From the NCBI RefSeq assembly GCF_001945395.1, contig NZ_MSXV01000011.1:113708-177707 (forward strand): a stretch of 64,000 nucleotides of DNA, written 5' to 3'. This stretch comes from Pseudomonas sp. PA15(2017). Its GTDB lineage: Bacteria; Pseudomonadota; Gammaproteobacteria; Pseudomonadales; Pseudomonadaceae. The notes beneath the pieces were generated by a model. It was not told where the DNA came from and did not search any database. It saw nothing but the letters and a program-made list of their open reading frames with translations. Below are positions 37,146-46,751 of the stretch, piece after piece. Every line of letters begins with the position of its first letter. Position 1 is the first letter of the stretch. A program made the translations under genes and the position numbers.

Positions 37146-39407
37146 ATGAGCACTCGGCAAGGCGCATTACGCCTGACTTTGAACTACCTGATAGCCGCCG
37201 GCCTGTGGATCGTGTTCAGCGACTTGCTGCTGGCATCGCTCGAACTCACGGCCCGACAGACGGAGCAGGTTCAGGTCTGGAAAGGCCTGGTATTCGTGTT
37301 GCTGACAAGCGCCCTGCTGTACCTGACGATCAGCCGCCATCTCGGCCGCCAGGCGCGAATCGGCACGGCGCTGCGCGCCAGCGAAGAACGCCTCAGCCTG
37401 GCCTTGTCGGCCACCGAAGACGGCCTCTGGGACTGGGACCTACGCCGCCAGAGCGTGTACTACTCGCCGGGTTACCACGCGCTGCTGGGCATGCGCGATG
37501 GCGAGCTGAGCGATGATCGCGACCAGTGGCTGCAATTGCTGCACCCTGAGGATCGCCCGGCTTATCAGCGAGCCCTCGACGAACTGATGCAGGCGAGCGA
37601 AGACACCGCCTACGAAAACAGCTATCGCCTGCGCCACCGCGACGGCAGCTACCGCTGGGTGTTGTCGCGCGGCCGCCTGCAACTCGATGCCCAGGGTCGA
37701 CCCGAGCGCTTCATCGGCACCGTCAAGGACATCACCCAGCGCCGCGCCGATGCCGACAGCTTGCGCCAGGCGGCGGCGGTGTTCGAATCGACCCAGGAAG
37801 GCGTGCTCGTCACCGATGCACAGCAGACCATCGTGCACATCAATCCGGCATTCAGCCGGATCACCGGTTACAGCGAGGCGGAAATCCTCGGCAAGCACCC
37901 GACCCTGCTCAAGTCGGGCCGTCACGACGCCGCGTTCTACCAGCATCTCTGGCACACGCTGCAGACCCAGGGCATCTGGAGCGGCGAGGTATGGAACCGC
38001 CGCAAGAACGGCGAAATCTATCCACAGTGGCAGTGCATCCGCGCCGTCCGCGGAGATCACGGCCTGCTCAGCCACTACGTGGCGGTGTTTTCCGACATCA
38101 GCGTGCTCAAGCATTCACAGCAGGAACTCGACCACCTCGCCCACCACGATGCGCTGAGCAACCTGCCCAACCGCCTGCTGTTCAGCGAGCGTGTCGAGCA
38201 TGCCCTGCAGCGCGCCCGACGCGACGATGATCGCGGCGCCGTGCTGGTCGTGGACCTGGATCACTTCAAGCACATCAACGAAAGCCTTGGCCACAACGTC
38301 GGCGACCTGTTGCTCAAGGCTACCGGTGAGCGGCTGGCCAGCAGGCTCGGCAGCGGCAGTACCCTCGCCCGCCTCGGTGGCGACGAGTTCGCCGTGCTCA
38401 GCGAAGACTGCACCCAGGCCGAGCAGGCTGCGCACTTGGCGCAATCGCTGATCGACTGCCTGAACGCGCCGTTTCTGCTCGATGGCCAAGAGCTGTTCAT
38501 CTCGGCCAGCGTCGGTATCTGCCTGTATCCCGACGACGCGAAAACCGTCGATGACGTGCTGCGCAACGCCGACTCGGCGCTGTTCAAGGCCAAGAGCAGT
38601 GGCCGCGAGGGCTTCGCGTTCTACGATCAGGAACAGACCGAGTACGCCCGCCAGCGCGTGGAGCTGATCGCCGGCATGCGTCACGCCATCGAGAACGACG
38701 AACTTCGCGTGCATTACCAACCCCTGCACAGCCTGACCGACAACCGACTGATAGGGGTCGAAGCCCTGGTGCGCTGGCAGCACCCGCAGCGTGGCTTGGT
38801 GCCGCCCGGTGAATTCATCCCGATCGCCGAAGACAGCGGCATGATCAGCGCCATCGACGCCTGGGTACTCGAACAGGCGTGCCGGCAGATGGTCGCCTGG
38901 CGCGGCGCCGGGCACCATCTGCAGTTCGTCGCGGTGAACATTTCCAGCCGTCTGTTCAGCCGCGGCGAGCTGGATCAGCGCGTCGCCCAGGTGCTGGCCA
39001 ACACCGGTCTGCCGGCAAGCTGCCTGGAACTGGAAGTGACGGAAAGCGCGGTGATGGACGACCCGGATCAGGCCCAGGCCCTGCTCGAACGCCTGCGCGC
39101 CCTGGGCGTGCGCCTGGCGATCGACGACTTCGGCACCGGCTACAGCTCGCTGGCGCGCTTGAAACGCCTGCCGGTGCACAAGCTCAAGCTCGACCAGAGC
39201 TTCGTGGCCGGCCTGCCCCATGACAAGGACGACCTGGCGATCACCCGCGCGGTCATCGCCCTGGCGCACAGCATGGAAATGAAGGTGTTGGCCGAAGGCG
39301 TAGAGCGTGCCGAGCAGCTGGAGCACCTGCGCCAACTGGGCTGCGACTATGTTCAGGGGTACTTCATCGGCCGCCCGGTTGCCGCGCAGGATCTGCAGCT
39401 GGCGTGA
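37146..39407 (+). CDS. Membrane-bound PAS-PAS-GGDEF-EAL c-di-GMP enzyme
   Basis: 753 aa. Two N-terminal membrane helices (residues ~12-32 and ~45-65) with a short periplasmic loop, PAS 1 (~80-200), PAS 2 (~205-325, with TGYSEAEILGKHP), GGDEF (~335-490) and EAL (~500-750). The GGDEF motif LARLGGDEF is intact but the RxxD inhibitory site is absent (GSGS at that place). EAL residues are intact (GVEALVRW, VAVNISSR, TESAVMDD, DDFGTGYSS, LAEGVE), so phosphodiesterase activity is likely, the GGDEF possibly acting as a GTP-sensing domain. Partner pathways unknown. Confidence 0.93.
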   Translation: MSTRQGALRLTLNYLIAAGLWIVFSDLLLASLELTARQTEQVQVWKGLVFVLLTSALLYLTISRHLGRQARIGTALRASEERLSLALSATEDGLWDWDLRRQSVYYSPGYHALLGMRDGELSDDRDQWLQLLHPEDRPAYQRALDELMQASEDTAYENSYRLRHRDGSYRWVLSRGRLQLDAQGRPERFIGTVKDITQRRADADSLRQAAAVFESTQEGVLVTDAQQTIVHINPAFSRITGYSEAEILGKHPTLLKSGRHDAAFYQHLWHTLQTQGIWSGEVWNRRKNGEIYPQWQCIRAVRGDHGLLSHYVAVFSDISVLKHSQQELDHLAHHDALSNLPNRLLFSERVEHALQRARRDDDRGAVLVVDLDHFKHINESLGHNVGDLLLKATGERLASRLGSGSTLARLGGDEFAVLSEDCTQAEQAAHLAQSLIDCLNAPFLLDGQELFISASVGICLYPDDAKTVDDVLRNADSALFKAKSSGREGFAFYDQEQTEYARQRVELIAGMRHAIENDELRVHYQPLHSLTDNRLIGVEALVRWQHPQRGLVPPGEFIPIAEDSGMISAIDAWVLEQACRQMVAWRGAGHHLQFVAVNISSRLFSRGELDQRVAQVLANTGLPASCLELEVTESAVMDDPDQAQALLERLRALGVRLAIDDFGTGYSSLARLKRLPVHKLKLDQSFVAGLPHDKDDLAITRAVIALAHSMEMKVLAEGVERAEQLEHLRQLGCDYVQGYFIGRPVAAQDLQLA

Positions 39408-39529
39408 GCAACGCCCCGCCAGCCGTCGGTTTTAGAACCTGTTCAATCTTTCAGCCCAGATTCATCGACTTTGACGGCTAAGTGGGGCGTGAGCGGCCGA
39501 TTGTTCCCATAAGATGGACTGGCAACTAT

Positions 39530-39598
39530 CTGTGGGAGCGGGCCATGCCCGGAAAAAATAACGGGTATGGACTGGGCGTACCCACCCGTTCCCACAGC
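39530..39598. repeat. Imperfect inverted REP pair
   Basis: CTGTGGGAGCGGG (39530-39542) and CCCGTTCCCACAG (39586-39598) match at 12 of 13 positions, enclosing 43 nt with further short pairings. The arms carry the Pseudomonas REP core. Located between the GGDEF-EAL gene and yfcG. Confidence 0.8.
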
Positions 39599-39668
39599 TA
39601 AAGCTACGATGGCAGCGTTTGCCTTGTAGTTGGCGCTGCATGCGCATACAGGACTTTGACCAGGCGCT

Positions 39669-40346
39669 TTAGAACAGCGCCTTGCGCGCCTCGCTGGTCA
39701 GGACTTGCTCGGGGCGCTGAGCAACGGCTTCGGCAACCTGATACGCACGCTGCACCGCTGGCCTCTTACCCATGCGCGCCAGCCAGGCGGCCATGTTGGG
39801 GAAGTCCTCGAGACGTTGGCGCTGCAGTTCCCAACCCTTGGCCCAAGGATAGATGGCCATGTCGGCGATCGAATAGTCGCCGGCCACGTACTCACGCCGC
39901 TCCAACTGACGGTCCAGTACGCCATACAGGCGCGCCGTCTCCTTCACGTAGCGGTCGATGGCGTAGGGAATCTGTTCCGGCGCGAAGCGTACGAAGTGGT
40001 GGTTCTGCCCGGCCATTGGCCCCAGCCCGCCCATCTGCCAGTGCAGCCATTGCTGGACCTGCACGCGCAAACGCGGTTGCAGCGGCATGAAGCGCCCGAT
40101 CTTGTCGGTCAGGTACTCGAGAATCGCACCGGACTCGAACACCGAGATCGGCTCGCCGCCGTCAGTGGGATTGTTGTCGACGATGGCCGGGATCCGGTTG
40201 TTCGGCGAGATCTTCAGAAACGCCGGCTCGAATTGCTGGCCCTCGCCGATATTGACCGGATGCATGTGGTAATCCAGCCCACTTTCCTCGAGAAAGATGC
40301 TGATCTTGTGGCCGTTGGGGGTCGTCCAGTAATGGAGATCGATCAT
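39669..40346 (-). CDS. yfcG: Glutathione S-transferase, YfcG/Nu class
   Basis: 225 aa. Thioredoxin-like N-domain with TPNGHKISIFLEE, NNRIPAIVD and ESGAILEYL (glutathione gamma-glutamyl binding), and helical C-domain with GGLGPMAGQNHHF, the hallmark of YfcG/YghU proteins that bind two GSH and act as disulfide-bond reductases. AGGAG 6 nt from the ATG. Alone between repeats and yccS; upstream 235 bp shows nothing else. Confidence 0.92.
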   Translation of the reverse strand: MIDLHYWTTPNGHKISIFLEESGLDYHMHPVNIGEGQQFEPAFLKISPNNRIPAIVDNNPTDGGEPISVFESGAILEYLTDKIGRFMPLQPRLRVQVQQWLHWQMGGLGPMAGQNHHFVRFAPEQIPYAIDRYVKETARLYGVLDRQLERREYVAGDYSIADMAIYPWAKGWELQRQRLEDFPNMAAWLARMGKRPAVQRAYQVAEAVAQRPEQVLTSEARKALF

Positions 40347-40581
40347 GGGGCGCTCCTGTCGAGTGATGGCGGGGCCTGCCGGCGCCGGAGGCGATGCATG
40401 AATCTTGGAGCCGGGCGCCGCGCGCAGAGTTCAGCCGCGGTGACCCACTGGACGGTGGCGGCGTCCAGCATGCGCTTCGAATGCGCAATCGGCCGCTCGC
40501 ACTGAACGATGCAGGCAAGGCACAATCGAAACGCCGCGTTGAGCAGCGTGTCAGTCATTTTCCCTAAAGGTCGCGATCCGG

Positions 40582-42771
40582 ATGCCGTCCCCCTCTTTGC
40601 GCCACTCGCTGCGTCGCCTCTGGGCATTGGACAAGTTCAGCTACAGCCTGCGGGTGTTCATTGCCCTGGGCGGCAGCCTGGCGCTGTGCTGGCATCAGGG
40701 CTGGATGCACAGCCTGATTCCGCTGTTCCTCGGCGTGATCGCCAGCGCCCTGGCGGAGATCGATGACAGCTGGCAGGGCCGGCTTACCGCGTTGCTGGTC
40801 ACCTTGGGCTGCTTCAGCGCCGCGGCCTATACGGTCGAGTTCCTGTTCCCCTATCCCTGGCTGTTCGTCAGCGCCCTGGCGCTGTCGGCCTTTTTCCTGA
40901 CCATGCTCGGCGCCCTGGGCGAGCGTTTCGCCACGCTCGGCTCGGCCACGCTGATCCTGGCGGTGTACAGCATGATCGGCGTGGAACAGCGCGGTGGCAT
41001 TGCCGGCCTGTGGCTGGAACCCTTGCTGCTGGTGGCAGGCGCCGCCTGGTATGGCGTGCTGTCGGTGCTCTGGCATGCCTTGTTCGCCCACCAACCGGTG
41101 CAGCAGAGCCTGGCCCGGTTGTTCCGTGAGCTGGGGCTGTACCTCAAACTCAAGGCAGCACTATTCGAGCCGCTGCGCCAGCTGGATGTGGAAGCGCGGC
41201 GTCTGGACCTGGCCAAACAGAATGGCCGGGTGGTGGCAGCGCTCAATGCCACCAAGGAAATCATTCTGCACCGCGTCGGCAATGGCCGCCCCGGCCCCAA
41301 GGTCAGCCGCTATCTGAAACTGTACTTTCTCGCCCAGGACATTCACGAGCGCGCCAGCTCTTCGCACTATCCCTACAACGCCCTGGCCGAAGCCTTCTTC
41401 CACAGCGACGTGATGTTCCGCTGCCAGCGTCTGTTGCGCCTGCACGGCAAGGCCTGTCATGCCCTGGCCCAGGCCATCGAGCTGCGCCAGCCATTCGAGT
41501 ACGGCGAGCACTACAGCCAGGCCCAGGCCGACCTGCAGGCGTCGCTGGAGCACCTGCGTATCCAGAGCAACCCGGCGTGGCGCCATCTGCTGCGCTCGCT
41601 CGGCGCCCTGGCCGGTAACCTCGGCACACTCGACCGCCTGCTCGGCAGCGCCAGCAACCCTGATGCCCTGGCCGAGGAGCAGGACAGCTCGCTACTCGAC
41701 CGCGAGCCGCAATCGCTGCGCGATGTATGGGAGCGCATCCGCCTGCAGCTCACCCCGACGTCGCTGCTGTTCCGCCATGCCCTGCGCCTGTCCATCGCCC
41801 TGGCTGCCGGTTACGGTGTACTGCACTGGATTCACCCGACCCAGGGCTACTGGATCCTGCTGACCACCCTGTTCGTCTGCCAACCCAACTATGGCGCCAC
41901 GCGCATGAAGCTGGTGCAGCGCATCGTCGGCACCGTACTGGGCCTGCTGCTGGGCTGGGCGCTGATCGACCTGTTCCCGGCGCAGCTGATCCAGGCCTTC
42001 TTCGCCGTCGCTGCCGGCGTGGTGTTCTTCGCCACCCGCTCCAGTCGCTACACCGTGGCCACGGCGGCCATCACCCTGCTGGTGCTGCTCTGCTTCAACC
42101 AGGTGGGCGACGGTTACGGGCTGATCCTGCCGCGTCTGTTCGATACCCTGCTCGGCAGCCTGATCGCCGGCCTGGCGGTGTTCTTGATCCTGCCGGACTG
42201 GCAGGGCCGCAGGCTCAATCGCGTAGTGGCCAACACCCTCAGCTGCAACAGCACCTACCTGCGACAGATCATGCGCCAGTACGCCGAAGGCAAGCGCGAC
42301 GACCTCGCCTATCGTCTGGCCCGGCGCAATGCCCACAACGCCGACGCGGCGCTGTCGACCACCCTGGGCAATATGTTGATGGAGCCAGGGCACTTTCGTA
42401 AGGAGGCGGATATCGGCTTCCGCTTCCTGGTGCTCTCCCACACCTTGCTCAGCTACCTGTCAGGCCTGGGCGCCCATCGTGGCGAAGCCCTGCTGGCCGA
42501 CGAGCAGAACGAGCTGCCGGCCAGCGCCCTGCGCCTGGCCGACAGCCTCGACGAGATTGCCCGCGGCCTGAGCGAACAGACACCCGTCGCGATCCAGAGC
42601 GATCATGAAGAGCACCTCGCCAGCTGCCTGGAGCAGATACCCGATGACCTGGACGACGCTCAGCGCCTGGTGCAAACCCAGCTCTCGCTGATTGCCCGAC
42701 AGCTCGGCCCGCTGCGCACGCTGGCGGCGCACCTGCTCAAGAACCGCGAAAAGTCGGTAAGCGGAGTCTGA
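40582..42771 (+). CDS. yccS: YccS-type FUSC family membrane protein
   Basis: 729 aa. N-terminal membrane domain (six helices in residues ~15-160, e.g. LGGSLALCWHQGWMHSLIPL), a ~220-residue cytoplasmic part with histidine/leucine-rich helices, a second six-helix domain (~395-530, YGVLHWIHPTQGYWILLTTLFVCQ abbreviates to HPTQGYWILLTTLFVC), then a cytoplasmic tail. This duplicated layout is that of YccS/YhfK, related to aromatic-acid exporters (AaeB, FusC); substrate unknown. Followed 5 nt later by a Gre-like gene. Confidence 0.88.
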   Translation: MPSPSLRHSLRRLWALDKFSYSLRVFIALGGSLALCWHQGWMHSLIPLFLGVIASALAEIDDSWQGRLTALLVTLGCFSAAAYTVEFLFPYPWLFVSALALSAFFLTMLGALGERFATLGSATLILAVYSMIGVEQRGGIAGLWLEPLLLVAGAAWYGVLSVLWHALFAHQPVQQSLARLFRELGLYLKLKAALFEPLRQLDVEARRLDLAKQNGRVVAALNATKEIILHRVGNGRPGPKVSRYLKLYFLAQDIHERASSSHYPYNALAEAFFHSDVMFRCQRLLRLHGKACHALAQAIELRQPFEYGEHYSQAQADLQASLEHLRIQSNPAWRHLLRSLGALAGNLGTLDRLLGSASNPDALAEEQDSSLLDREPQSLRDVWERIRLQLTPTSLLFRHALRLSIALAAGYGVLHWIHPTQGYWILLTTLFVCQPNYGATRMKLVQRIVGTVLGLLLGWALIDLFPAQLIQAFFAVAAGVVFFATRSSRYTVATAAITLLVLLCFNQVGDGYGLILPRLFDTLLGSLIAGLAVFLILPDWQGRRLNRVVANTLSCNSTYLRQIMRQYAEGKRDDLAYRLARRNAHNADAALSTTLGNMLMEPGHFRKEADIGFRFLVLSHTLLSYLSGLGAHRGEALLADEQNELPASALRLADSLDEIARGLSEQTPVAIQSDHEEHLASCLEQIPDDLDDAQRLVQTQLSLIARQLGPLRTLAAHLLKNREKSVSGV

Positions 42772-42776
42772 TCACC

Positions 42777-43259
42777 ATGGATAAGCACGCCATCGTGCAG
42801 CAGGTCATCGAGCGGCTCGGCCTCGAGCTGCATGCCGCCGAACAGGCGGCGCGGGTCGCCCATGAAACGGCCACCCACGAAGAGAACATCGCCGAGAACA
42901 AATACGACACCCTCGGGCTGGAAGCTGCCTACCTGGCAGCCGGACAGGCTCGCCGCGTGGAAGAGATCGGCCTGCGCCTGCGCGTCTGGCGCCAGTTGCA
43001 GGTGCGCGCCTATGACGCTACCCATGGCATTCGGCTGACCAGCCTGGTACTGCTGGCCGACGATAACGACCAGCAGCAATGGCTGTTTCTCGGCCCGGAG
43101 GGGGCGGCGATCAAGGTGCAGGTCGGGCAGCGCACGATTCTCGTGCTGAGCCCCGATGCGCCGCTAGGCCAGCGTCTGCTAGGGCGACATGTCGGTGACG
43201 AGGTCGAGCTGACCGTAGCCGGACGCTCGCAGCACCACGCGATCATCGACGCCTACTGA
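42777..43259 (+). CDS. GreA/GreB-family transcription factor-like protein
   Basis: 160 aa. Residues ~1-80 are a predicted antiparallel coiled coil whose tip contains HEENIAENKYDT, comparable to the acidic ENAEY tip of GreA that enters the RNA polymerase secondary channel; residues ~85-160 are the FKBP-like C-domain (ILVLSPDAPLGQRLLG, VGDEVELTVAG). Not GreA or GreB proper, which are encoded elsewhere in pseudomonads; similar in plan to Rnk in this window. Begins 5 nt after yccS. Its 3' end overlaps the convergent metallopeptidase gene by 7 nt. Confidence 0.82.
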   Translation: MDKHAIVQQVIERLGLELHAAEQAARVAHETATHEENIAENKYDTLGLEAAYLAAGQARRVEEIGLRLRVWRQLQVRAYDATHGIRLTSLVLLADDNDQQQWLFLGPEGAAIKVQVGQRTILVLSPDAPLGQRLLGRHVGDEVELTVAGRSQHHAIIDAY

Positions 43260-43768
43260 ACTTGACCTGGCGCAGCGGCCTGCAGGTCGCGCCAGGTCAG
43301 GTACAGGCGCAGGTCGAACTCCAGTTGCTGGTAGTCCGGCAGCATGTATTCGCAGAGTTTGTAGAACGCCTTGTTGTGGTCGCTTTCCTTCAGGTGTGCC
43401 AACTCGTGCACCACGATCATCTGCAGGAACTGCGGCGCCGCCTCGCGAAACAGCGACGCGACGCGAATCTCCTTCTTGGCCTTGAGCTTGCCGCCCTGCA
43501 CCCGGGAGATGGCGGTATGCAGGCCGAGGGCACGGTGGGTCAGATCGAGGCGATTGTCGAACAGCACCTTGTCGATGGCCGGCGCATTCTTCAGGTGCTC
43601 CTGCTTGAGCGCCATTACGTAGGCATACAGGGCCTTGTCACTCTGGATCGCATGGCGACCCTGATAGCGTTGCGCCAGATAATCACCGAGGCGCTCGCCG
43701 GTGATCATCTGGCGAACCTGTTCCTGCAAGGAAGCGGGATAACCCTGGAGGTACTTCAGCGGCGTCAT
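43253..43768 (-). CDS. YgjP-type metallopeptidase (DUF45/SprT-like)
   Basis: 171 aa. Zinc motif HELAH at residues 121-125 with third ligand His131 in KESDHNKAFY, the DUF45/YgjP signature. Probably cytoplasmic, as no signal peptide is seen. Preceding basic segment GGKLKAKKEIRVASLFREAAP fits a substrate or nucleic-acid surface. Substrate unknown. Converges with and slightly overlaps the Gre-like gene. Confidence 0.88.
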   Translation of the reverse strand: MTPLKYLQGYPASLQEQVRQMITGERLGDYLAQRYQGRHAIQSDKALYAYVMALKQEHLKNAPAIDKVLFDNRLDLTHRALGLHTAISRVQGGKLKAKKEIRVASLFREAAPQFLQMIVVHELAHLKESDHNKAFYKLCEYMLPDYQQLEFDLRLYLTWRDLQAAAPGQVQ

Positions 43769-43811
43769 GGGCGTTCACGATGGAGGGGCTGGCGGCTGAT
43801 TATGCCTCAAC

Positions 43812-44900
43812 CTACAGCGGTACCACGCGCAGCAACCGGCCCTCTTCGTTGTCGGTGAGCAGATACAGCGCGCCGTCCGGGCCATCGTAGACCCCGCGTA
43901 TGCGCTCCTCCAGCTCTTCGAAAAGGATGTCCTCGCCAGCCAAACGGCCCGCATCGAGCCGTACCCGGCGCACGCTCTTTTCGGCAAGGGTGGAGACGAA
44001 CAGATCGCCTTTCCAGTGCGGGAAGCGGTCACCGGTGTACAACGCCAGCCCGGACGGCGCCACCGATGGTGTCCAGTGCAGTTCAGGCGGCAGATAACCC
44101 GGGAGTTCGGTGAATGGCGTGACCATCGCCCCGGTGTAATCGACGCCAAAGGAGGTCAGCGGCCAGCCGTAGTTGCCACCGGGCTGCAGCAGGTTCAGCT
44201 CGTCACCACCTTCGGGGCCGTGCTCGTGGATGTAAAGGCGCTCATGCTGATGATCGTAGACGACGCCTTGAATGTTGCGGTGCCCCAGGCTGTAGATTTC
44301 CTCGGCAGCACCCGATTGGCCACGCAGCGGGTTGTCCTGCGGAACGCTGCCGTCGCGGTTCAAACGCACCGTCTTGCCCAAATGGTTGGCCGGGTTCTGC
44401 GCCTGCTCACGCTGGTCGAAGCCATCGCCCAAGGTCAGTAGCAGGGTGTCATCGGGCAGGAAAGCGATTCGACCGCCATAATGGGAGGCGCCCGCCTTGG
44501 CCGGCTGAGCGGTGAACAGTACCTGAAAATCGCGCAGCTCGCCGTCGACCAAGCGAGCGCGGGCCAGCCGCGTGTTGTTGGCATCGAGCTCGCCATGGGC
44601 GTAGCTGAGGTAAATCCACGGATCGTTGGCGAAGTGCGGGTCCAGCACCACTTCCATCAACCCCGCTTGAGTGTCCACGAAGGGTGTCGGCAGCCCCTTG
44701 ATCGGTTCGGCCTGTAATTTGCCCTGGGCATCGATCAGGCGCAGCTGCCCGGTACGCTCGGTCACCAGCATGCGCCCATCCGGCAGAAATGCCATGGCCC
44801 AGGGATGTGCCAGCCCGCCAGTAACGGTTTCGATCCGATAATCGGCGTGGGCCAGCGCACCTGCGCAGATGCCCACTACCAGCAAAAGAGCTTTCACCAT
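43812..44900 (-). CDS. PQQ-dependent soluble aldose sugar dehydrogenase (YliI/Asd type)
   Basis: 362 aa from MVKALLLVVGICAG, with AAGGG 5 nt upstream; an earlier in-frame ATG is inside the preceding gene's end. Signal peptide of ~19 residues (GALAHA/DY). Six-bladed beta-propeller of the glucose/sorbosone dehydrogenase family: HPWAMAFLPDGRMLVTERTG, HYGGRIAFLPDDTLL with the catalytic-type His, GHRNIQG, EHGPEGGDELN and GNYGWP. E. coli YliI oxidises aldoses in the periplasm when PQQ is present. Follows a small membrane protein gene by 26 nt. Confidence 0.92.
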   Translation of the reverse strand: MVKALLLVVGICAGALAHADYRIETVTGGLAHPWAMAFLPDGRMLVTERTGQLRLIDAQGKLQAEPIKGLPTPFVDTQAGLMEVVLDPHFANDPWIYLSYAHGELDANNTRLARARLVDGELRDFQVLFTAQPAKAGASHYGGRIAFLPDDTLLLTLGDGFDQREQAQNPANHLGKTVRLNRDGSVPQDNPLRGQSGAAEEIYSLGHRNIQGVVYDHQHERLYIHEHGPEGGDELNLLQPGGNYGWPLTSFGVDYTGAMVTPFTELPGYLPPELHWTPSVAPSGLALYTGDRFPHWKGDLFVSTLAEKSVRRVRLDAGRLAGEDILFEELEERIRGVYDGPDGALYLLTDNEEGRLLRVVPL

Positions 44901-44926
44901 CACACCCTTGATTGTAGAAGAGACCA

Positions 44927-45370
44927 TCAGCGGGCGGCGCCGCTGAAACGTGCGAACACCAGGCTGCCCAGGCTGCTGCAGAACATCAGCGAAAGCGTCC
45001 CGGCCAGGGAGCGATTGGCGCCGATCAAGGTTGGCATTGGCGCCACGGCATTTGCGAAGATCAGCGCCAGCAACATCGCCAGAGCGCCAGCAAGCAGAAA
45101 GGCCAGCCAGCGCAGCACACCCTGGGCGGGTGCGAGCCAGGAAGTCAGCGGCAAGGCGACGAGGAAGGCAGCGACCACCAAAGCCGCGAGGGTGGGGCTG
45201 AACCCCAGCAGATCATGGGCCGTGGTTCTCAGGCGAATGCCTGGAGGAATATCGGCGCCGAGTTGCTGCAGGGCGGCAAGGTTGAACTGGGTTTGAACGA
45301 TGCTGCCGAGCACGGTGGCAACCAGCACGGCCAACCCGAATGGCAGCCACGGGCGATAGTTTTGAGGCAT
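44927..45370 (-). CDS. Small four-helix membrane protein, unknown function
   Basis: 147 aa from MPQNYRPWLP; a start four codons upstream (45382) is also possible, with AGGA near both. Four hydrophobic segments: residues ~8-24, ~56-76, ~84-106 and ~122-140. No motif recognised. It lies just upstream of the sugar dehydrogenase on the same strand and is probably co-transcribed, but I cannot tie it to that enzyme. Confidence 0.75.
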   Translation of the reverse strand: MPQNYRPWLPFGLAVLVATVLGSIVQTQFNLAALQQLGADIPPGIRLRTTAHDLLGFSPTLAALVVAAFLVALPLTSWLAPAQGVLRWLAFLLAGALAMLLALIFANAVAPMPTLIGANRSLAGTLSLMFCSSLGSLVFARFSGAAR

Positions 45371-45528
45371 GGGAGCCAACATCCTGAAACACGAGGCGCC
45401 AGTATGGCGCAGCGCCTACGAGATGACGGATCAGGAGTTTTACATAGTTTTTCGTGAGGCAACGATTATCCGCGACCGCACATTTACGGCAAAAACACCG
45501 CCGTGAAATCGCCCCGGCCAAATGCAGA

Positions 45529-45561
45529 AAAGCCGCCTGCCCATCACGGGCAGGCGGCTTT
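45529..45561. terminator. Terminator after fda
   Basis: AAAGCCGCCTGCCC (45529-45542) pairs with GGGCAGGCGGCTTT (45548-45561), 5-nt loop; TTTCTGC follows on the minus strand. Ends the fda transcript. Confidence 0.88.
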
Positions 45562-45585
45562 CGGGGCAATTGCCAGGCGCTGCGA

Positions 45586-46650
45586 TCAGTTGACCTTGGC
45601 GGTCAGCTCACCCTTGGCATAACGCTGGAACATGCCTTCCAGGGAGATCGGCTTGATCCTGGACGCATTGCCGGCGGTGCCGAAGGCTTCGTAGCGGGCG
45701 ATGCAGACGTCACGCATGGCTTCCACAGTCTTGGCGAAATATTTGCGCGGGTCGAACTCGGCCGGATTCTGTGCCATGAAACGACGGATCGCACCCGTGG
45801 AGGCCAGACGCAGATCGGTGTCGATATTGACCTTGCGGACGCCGTACTTGATGCCCTCGACGATTTCCTCGACCGGCACGCCGTAGGTTTCCTTGATGTC
45901 ACCACCGTACTCGTTGATGATCGCCAGCCAATCCTGTGGCACCGAGCTGGAGCCGTGCATCACCAGGTGAGTGTTGGGGATGCGCTTGTGAATTTCCTTG
46001 ATGCGCTCGATGGACAGCACATCGCCAGTTGGTGGCTTGGTGAATTTGTAGGCACCGTGGCTGGTGCCGATGGCGATGGCCAGAGCGTCGACCTGAGTGG
46101 CCTTGACGAAGGCCGCGGCTTCTTCCGGGTCGGTCAGCAGCTGGCTGTGATCGAGTACGCCTTCGGCGCCAACGCCATCTTCTTCGCCGGCCATGCCGGT
46201 TTCCAGGCTACCCAGGCAGCCCAGCTCACCCTCGACCGAAACGCCGCAGGCGTGGGCGAAGGCAACGGTCTGCTGGGTGACACGTACGTTGTAGTCGTAG
46301 TCGGCGGGGGTCTTGCCGTCTTCCTTGAGCGAGCCGTCCATCATCACCGAGCTGAAACCCAGCTGGATGGAGCGCTGGCAAACGTCCGGGCTGGTGCCGT
46401 GATCCTGGTGCATGCACACCGGGATGTGCGGGAATTCTTCGATCGCAGCGAGGATCAGGTGGCGCAGGAACGGCGCACCGGCGTACTTACGGGCACCCGC
46501 GGAGGCCTGGACGATAACCGGCGAATCGGTCTTGTCGGCAGCTTCCATGATGGCGCGCATCTGCTCGAGGTTGTTGACGTTGAAGGCCGGCACGCCATAG
46601 CCGAATTCGGCGGCGTGGTCGAGCATCTGGCGCATGCTGATAAGTGCCAT
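45586..46650 (-). CDS. fda: Fructose-1,6-bisphosphate aldolase, class II
   Basis: 354 aa, zinc-dependent aldolase of the Calvin/glycolytic (CbbA-like) subgroup. Zinc ligands in [10 protein letters not shown] and further His in GTSHGAYKF and VMHGSSSVP; the phosphate-binding loops and [17 protein letters not shown] are intact. Cleaves or forms FBP; in pseudomonads mainly gluconeogenic. Last gene of the tkt-epd-pgk-fda cluster, downstream of two small lipoprotein genes. Confidence 0.96.
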   Translation of the reverse strand: MALISMRQMLDHAAEFGYGVPAFNVNNLEQMRAIMEAADKTDSPVIVQASAGARKYAGAPFLRHLILAAIEEFPHIPVCMHQDHGTSPDVCQRSIQLGFSSVMMDGSLKEDGKTPADYDYNVRVTQQTVAFAHACGVSVEGELGCLGSLETGMAGEEDGVGAEGVLDHSQLLTDPEEAAAFVKATQVDALAIAIGTSHGAYKFTKPPTGDVLSIERIKEIHKRIPNTHLVMHGSSSVPQDWLAIINEYGGDIKETYGVPVEEIVEGIKYGVRKVNIDTDLRLASTGAIRRFMAQNPAEFDPRKYFAKTVEAMRDVCIARYEAFGTAGNASRIKPISLEGMFQRYAKGELTAKVN

Positions 46651-46688
46651 GTTTTGCTATCTCCCGATAGGGCTCGTTGATCGTGCAA

Positions 46689-46707
46689 GCCTGCCGCAGT
46701 GGCAGGC
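46689..46707 (-). terminator. Hairpin between mliC-like gene and fda
   Basis: GCCTGCC (46689-46695) pairs with GGCAGGC (46701-46707), 5-nt loop. No T-run follows on the minus strand (TTGCACG), so it is a weak terminator or message stabiliser. Confidence 0.45.
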
Positions 46708-46751
46708 GCTATTCAAGTTTGCGCGAGTGGGGCAGCCCGCTCGCGGGTCAT

